The translations under genes were made by a program, and so were the position numbers. A stretch of 32,337 nt of DNA from Bacteroidaceae bacterium (GTDB lineage: Bacteria > Bacteroidota > Bacteroidia > Bacteroidales > Bacteroidaceae): positions 1-32,337 of the forward strand of contig JAFZKA010000014.1 of NCBI GenBank assembly GCA_017551925.1, in the 5' to 3' direction. This document shows positions 15,721 through 24,699 of this stretch, one piece after another; position 1 is the first letter of the stretch; each line of letters starts with the position of its first letter. The notes under the pieces are model-generated. The model was given only the letters and a program-made list of their open reading frames with translations. It had not been told where the DNA came from and ran no database searches.

Positions 15721-18357
15721 TTACCTGTTGAGTGCGGCAGCAATCTCTTCGGCACCGATTGAAAGTGTCACATATGAAGGAACCGTACGGGTGCAGCATT
15801 CATTCTCACCCCACAGGAACGGATAGTCATCCTTATGCTCCAGAAAGTCCGGCTGCAGCAATACCAGTCCCGGAGCGATACCACCGGGTATAAAGGTATA
15901 GTCAGCACGGTTGTTGCCGTACGCCACCTTCTTGGTGTTTACGCCGACCGCTGTGACAAACGATACGTTTGAGTAAGGATGGTTGCCGTATATAAAGTTC
16001 AGTCCTGACAAAACCAACTCCGGATCAATCAGGTCAGGATAATAGCGCCATACCATATAGTTGTTCTGAGCCCAACTTATTACGCGCTCGCTGCCGCCCC
16101 ATGTGCCGCCGGCAACAGGTACACCGTAAGGAGTGGATTCCGCCGTACGCTTGGCATCCTCAACAAATACAGGAATAACCTCACGCAGTTGTGCCTTGAA
16201 ATCATCATCCATATAAGGCAGCAATGAGAGTGCCATGGTAATGTTTACTCGCGGAGCACGCATTGCACTGCCGCCACCGGTACGGTTGTCTTCAACACCT
16301 TGCGGAGCATTTTTTGCAGCCTCTATCTGACGCATCACACCCGGCAGGAACATATCCTTGTATTTCTGCTCGCCGGTAAGAAGCCACAACTGTATTGCAG
16401 CGCTTGAACGGTCGCCGCCATTGCCGCGGTTGTTCCTTTGGGCATTTGCATTGGTGTTGGCCATCTGTTGACGGGCGGGCTGACGTGCCTGGAAATCATC
16501 CATCTCCTTCCATAATCTGAGGGCATTCTTTTTGCAACGCTCAGCCGTTTCAGGAATATAGGGTGCAAGCACTCTTGCAGCATGTGCCAGAGCAGCACAT
16601 ACATTGATATTATTCATCGGATTGCCGGCATTGTTAGTGAACGCGAAACGGTCATCAAGTGTGCCGGAACGGTTTCCACGAACTTCATAAGGCTTGAGTG
16701 AAGGGTCATAGATGTAACCGTCAGTAATGGTTACGGCATCACCCAGATGATGATACTGATGCATGTTACCCTGTACAATACCGCCTGCAATAAAACCTAT
16801 GTTCTCAATCTGTGCGCACAGGTTCAAGGCGCCGTGCTCCACCTGCTGTATAATATCAGGCAGACCGTCCGGACGGTGAATGTCAACGAACTGGGTCTTC
16901 TGGTCAATGAATGTCTGGTCGCGCTCGGGACGCAGTACATCCCATACCTCAGCCAACTGGTTTGTAAGACCGATAACAGTTCCTGACTGGATGTCAAAAT
17001 CACCTGCATCATACCATGCGCCTACAGCCAGACCCGGGATATGCTCATATGGCTTGTACTTGGTGTTGGTGGTGTTACCCATGCGGTAACCGTCATGCTG
17101 CTGATAATTGGTAGGAGCCTGAATGGCGTCATCCATATGTGAACGGCCATGCCATACACGGTAAGCCTCATTCACCATCATGTGGTCCATCTGAACAGGC
17201 AGCCATACATCCATTGTGTTGTGCCACTTGCCGTCATAAACATTTTTGTTGATGGGGAACGGGTTAGTCCTGACACCCTTATACTCTATAAAATAGGTAC
17301 CCGGCTCACGCACCGCACTGAAATCACACTGGGCATAGTTGTAACGGTCATAGAATACGCCCCACTCCTTTACTGCCGGCTCAAGAACCAGGGTATTGCT
17401 GCCATCGGCATTCACGCGATAAATCTTAGCCTTTGATACAACCTTGTCATTACGGTCCAGTTCTATTACAGCCACTTTCTTTTGAGCCGGAGTATAACCT
17501 ATCTGTGAGAATCCTACATTAGGTTCACGTATCCACTTGGCATTTGGAGTAGGCTCCACATACCACTCAAGAACAGTACCGGTCTTGCCTGCAGGCAGGA
17601 ACGAGCGGACCACATAAGTACCGTTCTGTGACAGGTTGCGGCCGTCAAACAGATTCAGTTCCGTTTCTGACTGGAACAGCACACGCAGTGACTCATCCTC
17701 AGGAGCCACTACAATGGTATGCCCCTTTGATATAGGCTTGGGAACGATGAATTCATCACGTCCGCGGTCATCAAAAGTGGAGAGCCCCCAGAACTGCGGT
17801 ATCTTGTCTGAATTTGGATGCATCTCCGTATCACTTGACGGATAACGCGGAAATATCTCTGACTGACCATCTACCAGATAGGTCTTGCCATAGTATGTGG
17901 CAGGGAAAAACTCCATGTTGAGACCAGCCTTGCCTACAAAAAACTCAGGCAGAGGCTCATCAAGTTCCACTGAAATACGTATTCCATTGCCCTCCTGCTT
18001 TACGGTTAATCCATACTGGAAATTGTAATCCTGATAATTGAAACGGCAGTTTATCGCTCCGCCAATGGTATCTATGGTACGCTCCGTAAGTGTGGAATAG
18101 ATATCCCATTGCTCCGGCGTGTTCATAAGACGCACACCGCCACCGGTAGCAATTCGCACACCCCGCTGAATTATCTCGATACCGGCTGTTTTCTCATCAC
18201 AGAAAACGCCCTGATACCTGTTGGAATAAACCAGCACATTAACACCCTGGGATTCAAAATAGCCCCTTTCATTGATCTCAAGTTTTCCCTGTTCTGACTT
18301 GGTGACACAGGAAACCAACGCACATAATGCGGCAATAATTGGCAGTAATCGTTTCAT
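15721..18357 (-). CDS. Glycoside hydrolase family 9 lipoprotein (878 aa)
   Basis: A secreted or surface-anchored polysaccharide hydrolase, with a lipoprotein signal ending LCALVSC (Cys17). Residues about 20-270 form an N-terminal beta-rich region I do not recognise. The next about 90 residues (VGFSQIGYTPAQKKVAVIEL onward) look like the Ig-like CelD_N domain that precedes many GH9 catalytic domains. The catalytic (alpha/alpha)6 domain has GAWYDAGDFD with Asp450 and Asp453 as candidate base residues, and ENECC with Glu853 as the candidate acid. GH9 enzymes act with inversion, usually on beta-1,4-glucans, but the exact substrate cannot be read here. An Asn/Arg/Gln-rich insertion near residues 620-650 is unusual. 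There is no SusC/SusD pair nearby. The gene lies 87 bp upstream of the exporter operon on the same strand and is divergent from the dehydrogenase gene. Confidence 0.9.
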   Translation of the reverse strand: MKRLLPIIAALCALVSCVTKSEQGKLEINERGYFESQGVNVLVYSNRYQGVFCDEKTAGIEIIQRGVRIATGGGVRLMNTPEQWDIYSTLTERTIDTIGGAINCRFNYQDYNFQYGLTVKQEGNGIRISVELDEPLPEFFVGKAGLNMEFFPATYYGKTYLVDGQSEIFPRYPSSDTEMHPNSDKIPQFWGLSTFDDRGRDEFIVPKPISKGHTIVVAPEDESLRVLFQSETELNLFDGRNLSQNGTYVVRSFLPAGKTGTVLEWYVEPTPNAKWIREPNVGFSQIGYTPAQKKVAVIELDRNDKVVSKAKIYRVNADGSNTLVLEPAVKEWGVFYDRYNYAQCDFSAVREPGTYFIEYKGVRTNPFPINKNVYDGKWHNTMDVWLPVQMDHMMVNEAYRVWHGRSHMDDAIQAPTNYQQHDGYRMGNTTNTKYKPYEHIPGLAVGAWYDAGDFDIQSGTVIGLTNQLAEVWDVLRPERDQTFIDQKTQFVDIHRPDGLPDIIQQVEHGALNLCAQIENIGFIAGGIVQGNMHQYHHLGDAVTITDGYIYDPSLKPYEVRGNRSGTLDDRFAFTNNAGNPMNNINVCAALAHAARVLAPYIPETAERCKKNALRLWKEMDDFQARQPARQQMANTNANAQRNNRGNGGDRSSAAIQLWLLTGEQKYKDMFLPGVMRQIEAAKNAPQGVEDNRTGGGSAMRAPRVNITMALSLLPYMDDDFKAQLREVIPVFVEDAKRTAESTPYGVPVAGGTWGGSERVISWAQNNYMVWRYYPDLIDPELVLSGLNFIYGNHPYSNVSFVTAVGVNTKKVAYGNNRADYTFIPGGIAPGLVLLQPDFLEHKDDYPFLWGENECCTRTVPSYVTLSIGAEEIAAALNR

Positions 18358-18370
18358 AAGTTTTCAATGC

Positions 18371-18393
18371 AGTTGTACAAATATAGTACAACT
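18371..18393 (-). promoter_or_regulatory. Predicted GH9 promoter overlapped by an inverted repeat
   Basis: TATATTTG on the minus strand (18385 down to 18378) matches TAnnTTTG and lies about 20 bp before the GH9 start codon. It sits within the dyad AGTTGTAC (18371-18378), 7-base spacer, GTACAACT (18386-18393), whose arms are perfectly complementary over 8 bp. A protein bound to this dyad would cover the -7 region, so it is a good candidate repressor operator. The regulator is not encoded in the window. Confidence 0.5.
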
Positions 18394-18458
18394 CCACTGA
18401 TAAAAAAAGAAGTTAACTTATTTTATATACCACACTCCTATCCTGCCTGAAAATTGAG

Positions 18459-18466
18459 TAACTTTG
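18459..18466 (+). promoter_or_regulatory. Predicted -7 promoter element for the dehydrogenase-prfA unit
   Basis: TAACTTTG (followed by C) matches the Bacteroidetes TAnnTTTG consensus and lies 20 bp upstream of the ATG at 18487. No convincing -33 TTG was found at the expected distance. Confidence 0.5.
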
Positions 18467-18486
18467 CCAATCCGAAAAATCAAGGT

Positions 18487-19464
18487 ATGAAGAAACGTGT
18501 TTTAGTGACATACAATATGTTCCGCACCGGTTATGCGGAACTCATAAAAAAGTACGATGTTACCTTCCCGCCCCAGGGCCGAGAGACCTTTACATATGAT
18601 GAGGTCTATGAGATGCTCCCGGAATATGACGTACTCCAGTCCATGTTCAATTTTCCCGTTGACCGCAAACTGATGGAACGTGGGCTTCCACGTCTGGCAC
18701 TGGTGAGCAACTACGCCGTAGGGTTCGATAACATAGACATACCCGCCGCTACAGAGTTGGGCATTGCCGTTACAAACACACCCGGTCCGGTAACCGAGCC
18801 TACAGCTGACCTTGCATTCGGACTGATGCTGGCCGTAGCACGCCGCATCACCGATGTTGACCGCCGTCTGCACATACCGGGAGCCCTTGAATGGACACTT
18901 CTGGCTAATCTGGGCTACTCCCTTGGAGGCAAGACACTCGGCATACTTGGCATGGGTCGCATAGGCCAGGCATTGGCACGCCGCGCCAAGGCCAGTTGCA
19001 TGAATGTTATCTATCACAACCGACACCGCGTAAGCCCTGAGATTGAAGAGCAGTATGAAGCCAAATACGTGGAGTTTGATGAACTCCTCAAGACCTCTGA
19101 TTTCATATCGGTCAACGTACCCTACTCCAAGGATACCTGGCACCTGATTGGCAAGGAGCAGATAGAACTCATGAAGCCCACTGCCATCCTTGTAAACACC
19201 GCACGCGGCCCCATCGTTGATGAACTCGCTCTGGCCGATGCACTTAAGAACAAGCGTATCTGGGGCGCAGGCCTGGATGTGTTTGAGTTCGGTGACAAGG
19301 TAAGCCCTGAGATTCTGGCTTGTGAGAACGCCGTCATCACTCCGCACGTAGGCACACAGACCTATGACGTGCGTAATGAGATGGCTGAGTATGTATCACG
19401 CAACATCATCAACTTCTATGAGGGCGGTCCTGTTGCATATGTAAACAAGGTAAACAGGAGATAA
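18487..19464 (+). CDS. D-isomer-specific 2-hydroxyacid dehydrogenase (325 aa)
   Basis: An NAD(P)-dependent cytosolic oxidoreductase that interconverts 2-oxo and D-2-hydroxy acids, of the glyoxylate/hydroxypyruvate-reductase-like group. The Rossmann glycine motif GILGMGRIGQALARR is at about 151-165. Catalytic Arg240 (NTARGP) and His287 (TPHVGTQT) are present with the 47-residue spacing of GyaR-type enzymes. The Glu normally found 29 residues after Arg, in DVFExEP, is Gly269 here (LDVFEFGDK). I chose the ATG at 18487, which follows AAGG and begins MKKRVLVTY. An upstream in-frame ATG at 18454 would overlap the predicted promoter. The stop overlaps the prfA start by one base (TAATG). Substrate cannot be deduced from sequence. 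Confidence 0.9.
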   Translation: MKKRVLVTYNMFRTGYAELIKKYDVTFPPQGRETFTYDEVYEMLPEYDVLQSMFNFPVDRKLMERGLPRLALVSNYAVGFDNIDIPAATELGIAVTNTPGPVTEPTADLAFGLMLAVARRITDVDRRLHIPGALEWTLLANLGYSLGGKTLGILGMGRIGQALARRAKASCMNVIYHNRHRVSPEIEEQYEAKYVEFDELLKTSDFISVNVPYSKDTWHLIGKEQIELMKPTAILVNTARGPIVDELALADALKNKRIWGAGLDVFEFGDKVSPEILACENAVITPHVGTQTYDVRNEMAEYVSRNIINFYEGGPVAYVNKVNRR

Positions 19465-20570
19465 TGGCTACGGAGAGTCTGCTACAGAAACTTGATGACC
19501 TTGAGGCACGTTTCCGTGAGGTCAGTCTGCTCATAACAGACCCTGCCGTCATTGCAGATATGAAGCGGTTCGTAAAACTGAACCGTGAATACCGTGACCT
19601 GGAGCGCATTTCAGCAGCACGTAAAGAATATGTGAGCCTGTTGTCAAATATTGACCAGGCCAGGGAACTGCTCTCTGAAAACGACCCTGAGATGCGCCAG
19701 ATGGCCCGTGAGGAACTGGATACCGCCACTGCCCGCCTTGAGACCCTTGAAGAGGAGATCAAGCAACTGCTCATACCTGCAGACCCGCAGGATGAAAAAG
19801 ACGTAGTTATGGAAATACGCGGCGGCACCGGAGGTGATGAGGCAGCCCTCTTTGCCGGTGACCTGTTCCGAATGTACTGCAAGTACTTTGAGACCAAAGG
19901 CTGGAAATATGCCGTGTCATCGTGCACAGAAGGCACTGCAGGCGGTTTCAAGGAGATCATATTCACCGTAACCGGTGAAAAGGTTTACGGTACTCTCAAA
20001 TATGAATCAGGCGTACACCGCGTACAACGTGTTCCTGTAACCGAAACTCAAGGCCGTATCCACACATCGGCCGCCACAGTAGCCGTCCTCCCTGAGGCCG
20101 ATGCCTTTGAGGTGGAGATAAACGAGGGTGAAATCAAGTGGGATACTTTCCGCAGCGGAGGCGCCGGCGGCCAGAACGTAAACAAGGTTGAGTCAGGTGT
20201 AAGACTCCGATACAATTGGAAAAATCCCAACAATGGAGTCGTTGAAGAGATACTGATTGAGTGCACCGAGACCCGTGACCAGCCCAAGAACAAGGAGCGT
20301 GCCCTGTCACGCCTTCGCACCATGATCTATGACCGCGAGCATCAGAAATATATGGATGACATCGCCGCCCGCCGCAAGACAATGGTTTCCACCGGTGACC
20401 GCTCCGCCAAGATACGAACCTACAATTTCCCGCAGGGCCGTATAACTGACCACCGCATCAACTGGACCTCATACAATCTGCCCGCATTCATGGACGGTGA
20501 CATACAGGAATGTATTGACCAACTCACCATAGCTGAGAATGCAGAACGGATGAAAGAGGCAGAAATGTAA
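19464..20570 (+). CDS. prfA: Peptide chain release factor 1
   Basis: Terminates translation at UAA and UAG by entering the ribosomal A site and triggering peptidyl-tRNA hydrolysis. The 368-residue length is standard. The catalytic GGQ motif (residues 235-237) sits in SGGAGGQNVNKVESG. The stop-codon recognition tripeptide is Pro191-Val192-Thr193, a variant of the RF1 PxT motif and unlike the SPF of RF2, so RF1 rather than RF2 is clear. It overlaps the preceding dehydrogenase gene by one base and precedes pyrF by 24 bp, so the three are probably co-transcribed. Confidence 0.97.
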   Translation: MATESLLQKLDDLEARFREVSLLITDPAVIADMKRFVKLNREYRDLERISAARKEYVSLLSNIDQARELLSENDPEMRQMAREELDTATARLETLEEEIKQLLIPADPQDEKDVVMEIRGGTGGDEAALFAGDLFRMYCKYFETKGWKYAVSSCTEGTAGGFKEIIFTVTGEKVYGTLKYESGVHRVQRVPVTETQGRIHTSAATVAVLPEADAFEVEINEGEIKWDTFRSGGAGGQNVNKVESGVRLRYNWKNPNNGVVEEILIECTETRDQPKNKERALSRLRTMIYDREHQKYMDDIAARRKTMVSTGDRSAKIRTYNFPQGRITDHRINWTSYNLPAFMDGDIQECIDQLTIAENAERMKEAEM

Positions 20571-20594
20571 AGAAAATTCAAAAAGACTACATAT

Positions 20595-21413
20595 ATGACA
20601 AGAGAAGAGTTGTATCAGAACATCAGGCGCAAGAAATCATTCCTTTGTGTAGGTCTTGACACCGATATAAAAAAGATACCTCAGCACTTGCTGACCTGTG
20701 ATGATCCCATATTTGAATTCAACAAGGCTATAATTGACGCCACGGCAGATTACTGCATAGCATACAAGCCCAATCTGGCATTCTATGAGAGCAATGGCCT
20801 TAAGGGCATGCAGGCCCTATATAAGACTATTGACTATATCCGTGCCAATTATCCTGACCAGTTCATCATAGCCGATGCCAAGCGCGGTGACATAGGCAAC
20901 ACCTCAAAGATGTATGCCGAGAGTTTCTTTGGTGAGATGAATGTCGATTCAGTTACCGTAGCACCATATATGGGCCAGGACAGTGTAACACCGTTCCTGG
21001 GGCATGAAGGCCGCTGGGTAATCCTCCTTGCGCTTACCAGCAACAAGGGAGCTGATGATTTTCAGTACATTCAGGCCCCTGACGGCACACCTCTTTATCA
21101 GAACGTACTGCGCAAGTCACTTGAGTGGGGCGGAAACGCAGACAACATGATGTATGTGGTTGGCGCCACACGTGCCGAGATGCTTACCGACATCCGTAAG
21201 ACTGTTCCCGACAGTTTCCTGCTGGTTCCCGGCATCGGAGCACAGGGCGGATCTCTTGCTGATGTATGCAAATACGGCATGAACAGCAAGTGCGGCCTGA
21301 TTGTAAACAGCAGCCGTGCAATCATTTACGCTGACAACTCTGAAAACTATGCAATGGTTGCCGGCCAAAAAGCAAAAGAGGTTCAACAGGAAATGTCCAC
21401 CTATATTAAATAA
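20595..21413 (+). CDS. pyrF: Orotidine 5'-phosphate decarboxylase
   Basis: Catalyses the last step of de novo UMP synthesis, decarboxylation of OMP. The 272-residue length and the motif [10 protein letters not shown] (Asp94, Lys96) are those of the longer type-2 (PyrF subfamily 2) enzymes. The N-terminal FLCVGLDTD and the substrate-binding [10 protein letters not shown], and VPGIGAQGG near the C-terminus for phosphate binding, are also present. It follows prfA closely, and the predicted promoter of the lipid A genes begins just after its stop codon. Confidence 0.97.
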   Translation: MTREELYQNIRRKKSFLCVGLDTDIKKIPQHLLTCDDPIFEFNKAIIDATADYCIAYKPNLAFYESNGLKGMQALYKTIDYIRANYPDQFIIADAKRGDIGNTSKMYAESFFGEMNVDSVTVAPYMGQDSVTPFLGHEGRWVILLALTSNKGADDFQYIQAPDGTPLYQNVLRKSLEWGGNADNMMYVVGATRAEMLTDIRKTVPDSFLLVPGIGAQGGSLADVCKYGMNSKCGLIVNSSRAIIYADNSENYAMVAGQKAKEVQQEMSTYIK

Positions 21414-21418
21414 TTGCT

Positions 21419-21426
21419 TATCTTTG
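21419..21426 (+). promoter_or_regulatory. Predicted -7 promoter element of the lipid A gene cluster
   Basis: TATCTTTG matches TAnnTTTG and is placed 26 bp upstream of the lpxD start, directly after the pyrF stop. A -33 TTG at the right distance was not evident, so the assignment rests on the -7 box and position. Confidence 0.45.
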
Positions 21427-21452
21427 TAATCTATAAGGATTGACAACTTAAA

Positions 21453-22496
21453 ATGGAATTTACAGCAAAACAGATAGCAGAGTTTCTGGGCGGCACCGTT
21501 GACGGTAACGAGAACGCATCAGTCAATACTTTTGCCAAGATTGAAGAGGGTGTACCGGGTGCACTCTCTTTTCTTTCCAACGTCAAATACACCCAGTATC
21601 TGTACTCAACAAAATCAAGCGTTGTTCTGGTCAACAAAGACTTTAAGGCTGAACAGCCTGTAAGCGCCACCCTTGTAAGAGTGGACAACGCCTATGAGAG
21701 TCTGGCCAAACTGATGTCACTCTATGCATCAATGAAACCCGGACGTACGGGAATAAGTTCCCTGGCATCGGTCTCAGAAAAGGCTAAAATAGGAAAGAAC
21801 GTATACATAGGCCCGTTTGCCGTTATTGAGGATGGTGCCACAGTCGGTGACAACACACAGATATATCCTCACGTGGTTATAGGTGAAGGCGCATCTGTGG
21901 GTAACGACTGCATCATATACCCAAATGTGACAATCTATTACGCCTGCAAGGTAGGCAATCGGTGCATACTTCACTCAGGCTGCGTGATAGGCGCTGACGG
22001 ATTCGGGTTTGCACCCACACCTAACGGTTACAACAAGATACCGCAGATAGGTATTGCCGAAATAGAGGATGATGTTGAAATTGGCGCCAACAGTTGCGTT
22101 GACCGTTCTACAATGGGACATACTATAGTACACAAGGGAGTTAAACTTGACAACATGGTACAGATAGCTCACAATGTCGAGATTGGCGAGCATACCGTTA
22201 TTTCAGCCCAAACCGGAATTGCCGGTTCAAGCAAGTTAGGCTCATGGTGTATGTTAGGTGGACAAAGCGGTGTATCAGGCCATCTCACCATAGGCAGCAA
22301 GGTCAGTTTCGGCGCCAAGACAGGTGCATTAAGCAATGTTCCTGACGGAGAGCCGATGATGGGATACCCGGCTATAGGATACCGTAATTTCCTGCGTTCA
22401 TCAATCCTGGTCAAACAGTTGCCTGAAATGGATGCCACCGTACGGTCACTGAAGAAAGAGATTGAAGAACTGAAAGCAAAACTTGAGAGCAGATAA
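21453..22496 (+). CDS. lpxD: UDP-3-O-(3-hydroxyacyl)glucosamine N-acyltransferase LpxD
   Basis: Third enzyme of lipid A synthesis: it N-acylates UDP-3-O-acyl-glucosamine using 3-hydroxyacyl-ACP in the cytoplasm. The N-terminal uridine-binding domain (about 1-100) is followed by a left-handed parallel beta-helix of hexapeptide repeats (about 110-320) and a C-terminal charged helix ([18 protein letters not shown]). The family motif [13 protein letters not shown] and the catalytic His240 in QIAHNVEIG are visible. 347 residues is the usual size. It is the first of three consecutive lipid A genes and is 23 bp from lpxC-fabZ. Confidence 0.97.
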   Translation: MEFTAKQIAEFLGGTVDGNENASVNTFAKIEEGVPGALSFLSNVKYTQYLYSTKSSVVLVNKDFKAEQPVSATLVRVDNAYESLAKLMSLYASMKPGRTGISSLASVSEKAKIGKNVYIGPFAVIEDGATVGDNTQIYPHVVIGEGASVGNDCIIYPNVTIYYACKVGNRCILHSGCVIGADGFGFAPTPNGYNKIPQIGIAEIEDDVEIGANSCVDRSTMGHTIVHKGVKLDNMVQIAHNVEIGEHTVISAQTGIAGSSKLGSWCMLGGQSGVSGHLTIGSKVSFGAKTGALSNVPDGEPMMGYPAIGYRNFLRSSILVKQLPEMDATVRSLKKEIEELKAKLESR

Positions 22497-22519
22497 TGCT
22501 TTAACACAAATAGCATAAC

Positions 22520-23908
22520 ATGTACAAACAGAAGACTTTAAAAAGTAGTTTCTCACTCAGCGGAAAGGGGCTTCACACCGGTCTGGACCTGACAGTGACA
22601 TTCAACCCGGCTCCTGCTGACTACGGATACAAGATACAGAGAACAGATCTGGAAAGCCAGCCCATCATAGAGGCATATGCCGAGAACGTACGTGAAACAC
22701 AACGCGGTACGGTACTGTTCAAGGGCAATGTCAAGGTAAGTACCGTAGAGCATGGTCTGGCTGCCCTTTACGCCGCTGGCATCGACAACTGCCATATTGA
22801 GGTTAACGGCCCTGAATTCCCCATCCTGGACGGTAGCGCCATTGAATATGTGGACAACATCCAGAAAGTAGGTATCAGGGAACTGGATGCCCTGAAAGAC
22901 TACTATGTAGTCAAGAACAAGATTGAGGTTAAGGATGAGACCACAGGTTCGTCAATCATTCTGCTCCCTGATAATGAGTTCAGTGTAAACGTACTCATAT
23001 CATATGAGTCAAAGATACTCTACAACCAGTATGCCTCACTTGATGACATGCGTGATTTCCCCACAGAGATAGCCAAGAGCCGCACATTCGTCTTTGTACG
23101 TGAAATTGAGCCTCTGCTGGGTCTGGGACTCATCAAAGGAGGTGACCTTGACAATGCCATAGTCATCTATGAGCGTGAAATGCCTCAGGAGCGGTATGAC
23201 AAGATCTGTGAGATAATGGGCGTGCCCACAATGGATGCCACCAAACTTGGTTACATCATGCACAAACCCCTGCAGTGGGATAACGAGCCCGCACGCCACA
23301 AACTGCTTGACATAATAGGAGACCTGGCACTTGTAGGCAAACCCATCAAGGGCCGTATCATTGCTACCCGCCCGGGCCACACCATCAACAACAAGTTTGC
23401 CCGCATTCTGCGCAAGAATATAATCCTGAATGATGTTCAGGCACCTGCATATGATCCTTCGGTTCCCCCGGTAATGAACCTGCAGCAGATCCAGGCCGTA
23501 ATGCCTCACAGGTTCCCCATGCAGTTGCTGGACAAGGTTATTGCACTTACTGATCTGTACGCCGAGGGTGTAAAGAACGTAACCAACAATGAGTTCTACT
23601 TTACAGGCCATTTCCCCGAGCATCCCATTATGCCGGGTGTACTCATCATTGAGGCAATGGCACAGTTGGGAGGCACCCTTGCTCTCCAATATACCGGCGA
23701 GCCCAAGGATTACGAGGCCATGTTCGTAAAGATAGACAACACCCGTTTCCGTCAGGCCGTAGTACCCGGCGACACACTTCTGATGCGTGTCGTAAGGACC
23801 GCCCCTATACGCCATAACATACTGTCAATCAAAGGATATGCCTTTGTAGCCGACAAATTGGTTGCAGAATCGGAATTTATGGTTCAAATTGTAAAAAGAG
23901 ATAACTGA
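22520..23908 (+). CDS. lpxC-fabZ: Fused LpxC deacetylase / FabZ hydroxyacyl-ACP dehydratase (462 aa)
   Basis: A bifunctional cytosolic protein. The N-terminal part (about 1-300) is LpxC, the zinc-dependent deacetylase that commits UDP-acyl-GlcNAc to lipid A. Zinc ligands are His78 (VEHGLAAL), His260 and Asp264 (HKLLDIIGD). The C-terminal part (about 315-462) is FabZ, the 3-hydroxyacyl-ACP dehydratase, with catalytic His364 (GHFPEHPIMPG) and Glu378 (LIIEAMAQLGG) at the normal 14-residue spacing. LpxC and FabZ draw on the same 3-hydroxyacyl-ACP pool, which is thought to explain their coupling. This fusion is established for Bacteroidetes. It overlaps the start of lpxA by one base. Confidence 0.97.
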   Translation: MYKQKTLKSSFSLSGKGLHTGLDLTVTFNPAPADYGYKIQRTDLESQPIIEAYAENVRETQRGTVLFKGNVKVSTVEHGLAALYAAGIDNCHIEVNGPEFPILDGSAIEYVDNIQKVGIRELDALKDYYVVKNKIEVKDETTGSSIILLPDNEFSVNVLISYESKILYNQYASLDDMRDFPTEIAKSRTFVFVREIEPLLGLGLIKGGDLDNAIVIYEREMPQERYDKICEIMGVPTMDATKLGYIMHKPLQWDNEPARHKLLDIIGDLALVGKPIKGRIIATRPGHTINNKFARILRKNIILNDVQAPAYDPSVPPVMNLQQIQAVMPHRFPMQLLDKVIALTDLYAEGVKNVTNNEFYFTGHFPEHPIMPGVLIIEAMAQLGGTLALQYTGEPKDYEAMFVKIDNTRFRQAVVPGDTLLMRVVRTAPIRHNILSIKGYAFVADKLVAESEFMVQIVKRDN

Positions 23909-24681
23909 TGATAAGCCCTTTAGCATACGTTGACCCTTCCGCCCAAATTGGCGAGAACGTTGAAATTGGTCCGTTCTGTTTCATTGACAAGAACGTGGTA
24001 ATCGGTGACAACAATATTATCATGCCACACGTGAACATCATGTACGGCTCACGCATCGGCAACGGAAATCAGATCCATCCGGGAGCCGTGATAGGCGGTA
24101 TTCCGCAGGACCTTAAGTTCAAAGGCGAAGATTCAACCGCTGAGATTGGTGACAACAACCGCATACGCGAAAATGTGACCATAAACCGTGGAACAGCCTC
24201 AAAAGGCAAGACAATAGTTGGCAGCAACAATCTGCTCATGGAGAATATGCATGTTGCGCATGACTGTGTAATAGGTAACAACTGTATATTAGGCAACAGC
24301 ACAAAAATTGCCGGTGAAGTTGTGATTGATGACTTTGCCATTCTTAGTGCCTGCGTACTCATTCATCAGTTCTGCCATGTAGGAGGACACGTTATGATTC
24401 AAGGCGGTTCCGGCTGCAGCAAGGATATCCCCCCTTATATCATCGGAGGTCGTCATCCGCTTGTCTACGCCGGTCTGAATATAGTAGGTCTGCGCCGCCG
24501 CGGATTCAGCGATGAGACCATTGAGGCCATACATAACGCATATCGTATCATTTACCAGAACGGTCTGAATGTAAGCCAGGCTATTTCAGCACTGAAAGAT
24601 GATCCAATCTCAAAACATCCTGAGGTGCAATATATAATAAGATTTGTGGAGAGTTCTGAAAGAGGTATTGTTAGAGACTGA
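23908..24681 (+). CDS. lpxA: UDP-N-acetylglucosamine acyltransferase LpxA
   Basis: First enzyme of lipid A synthesis: O-acylates UDP-GlcNAc with a 3-hydroxyacyl chain from ACP. It is a left-handed beta-helix trimer protein with hexapeptide repeats from about residue 5 to 190 and a C-terminal helical domain. The catalytic His118 lies in HVAHDCVIG, and GGIPQDLKFKGE is a family motif. The 257-residue length is typical. The ATG overlaps the stop of lpxC-fabZ (TGATG), so the two are translationally coupled. Confidence 0.97.
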   Translation: MISPLAYVDPSAQIGENVEIGPFCFIDKNVVIGDNNIIMPHVNIMYGSRIGNGNQIHPGAVIGGIPQDLKFKGEDSTAEIGDNNRIRENVTINRGTASKGKTIVGSNNLLMENMHVAHDCVIGNNCILGNSTKIAGEVVIDDFAILSACVLIHQFCHVGGHVMIQGGSGCSKDIPPYIIGGRHPLVYAGLNIVGLRRRGFSDETIEAIHNAYRIIYQNGLNVSQAISALKDDPISKHPEVQYIIRFVESSERGIVRD

Positions 24682-24699
24682 TAATAAAAACAAAGAACT

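Noticed and set aside
18502-19347. Long open frame (281 codons) antisense to the hydroxyacid dehydrogenase
   Set aside because: Cys-rich, no domain, no promoter, and fully inside a well-supported gene. It arises from the codon bias of the sense strand.
23036-23815. Long open frame (259 codons) antisense to lpxC-fabZ
   Set aside because: No recognisable family or start signal, and it mirrors a conserved housekeeping gene.
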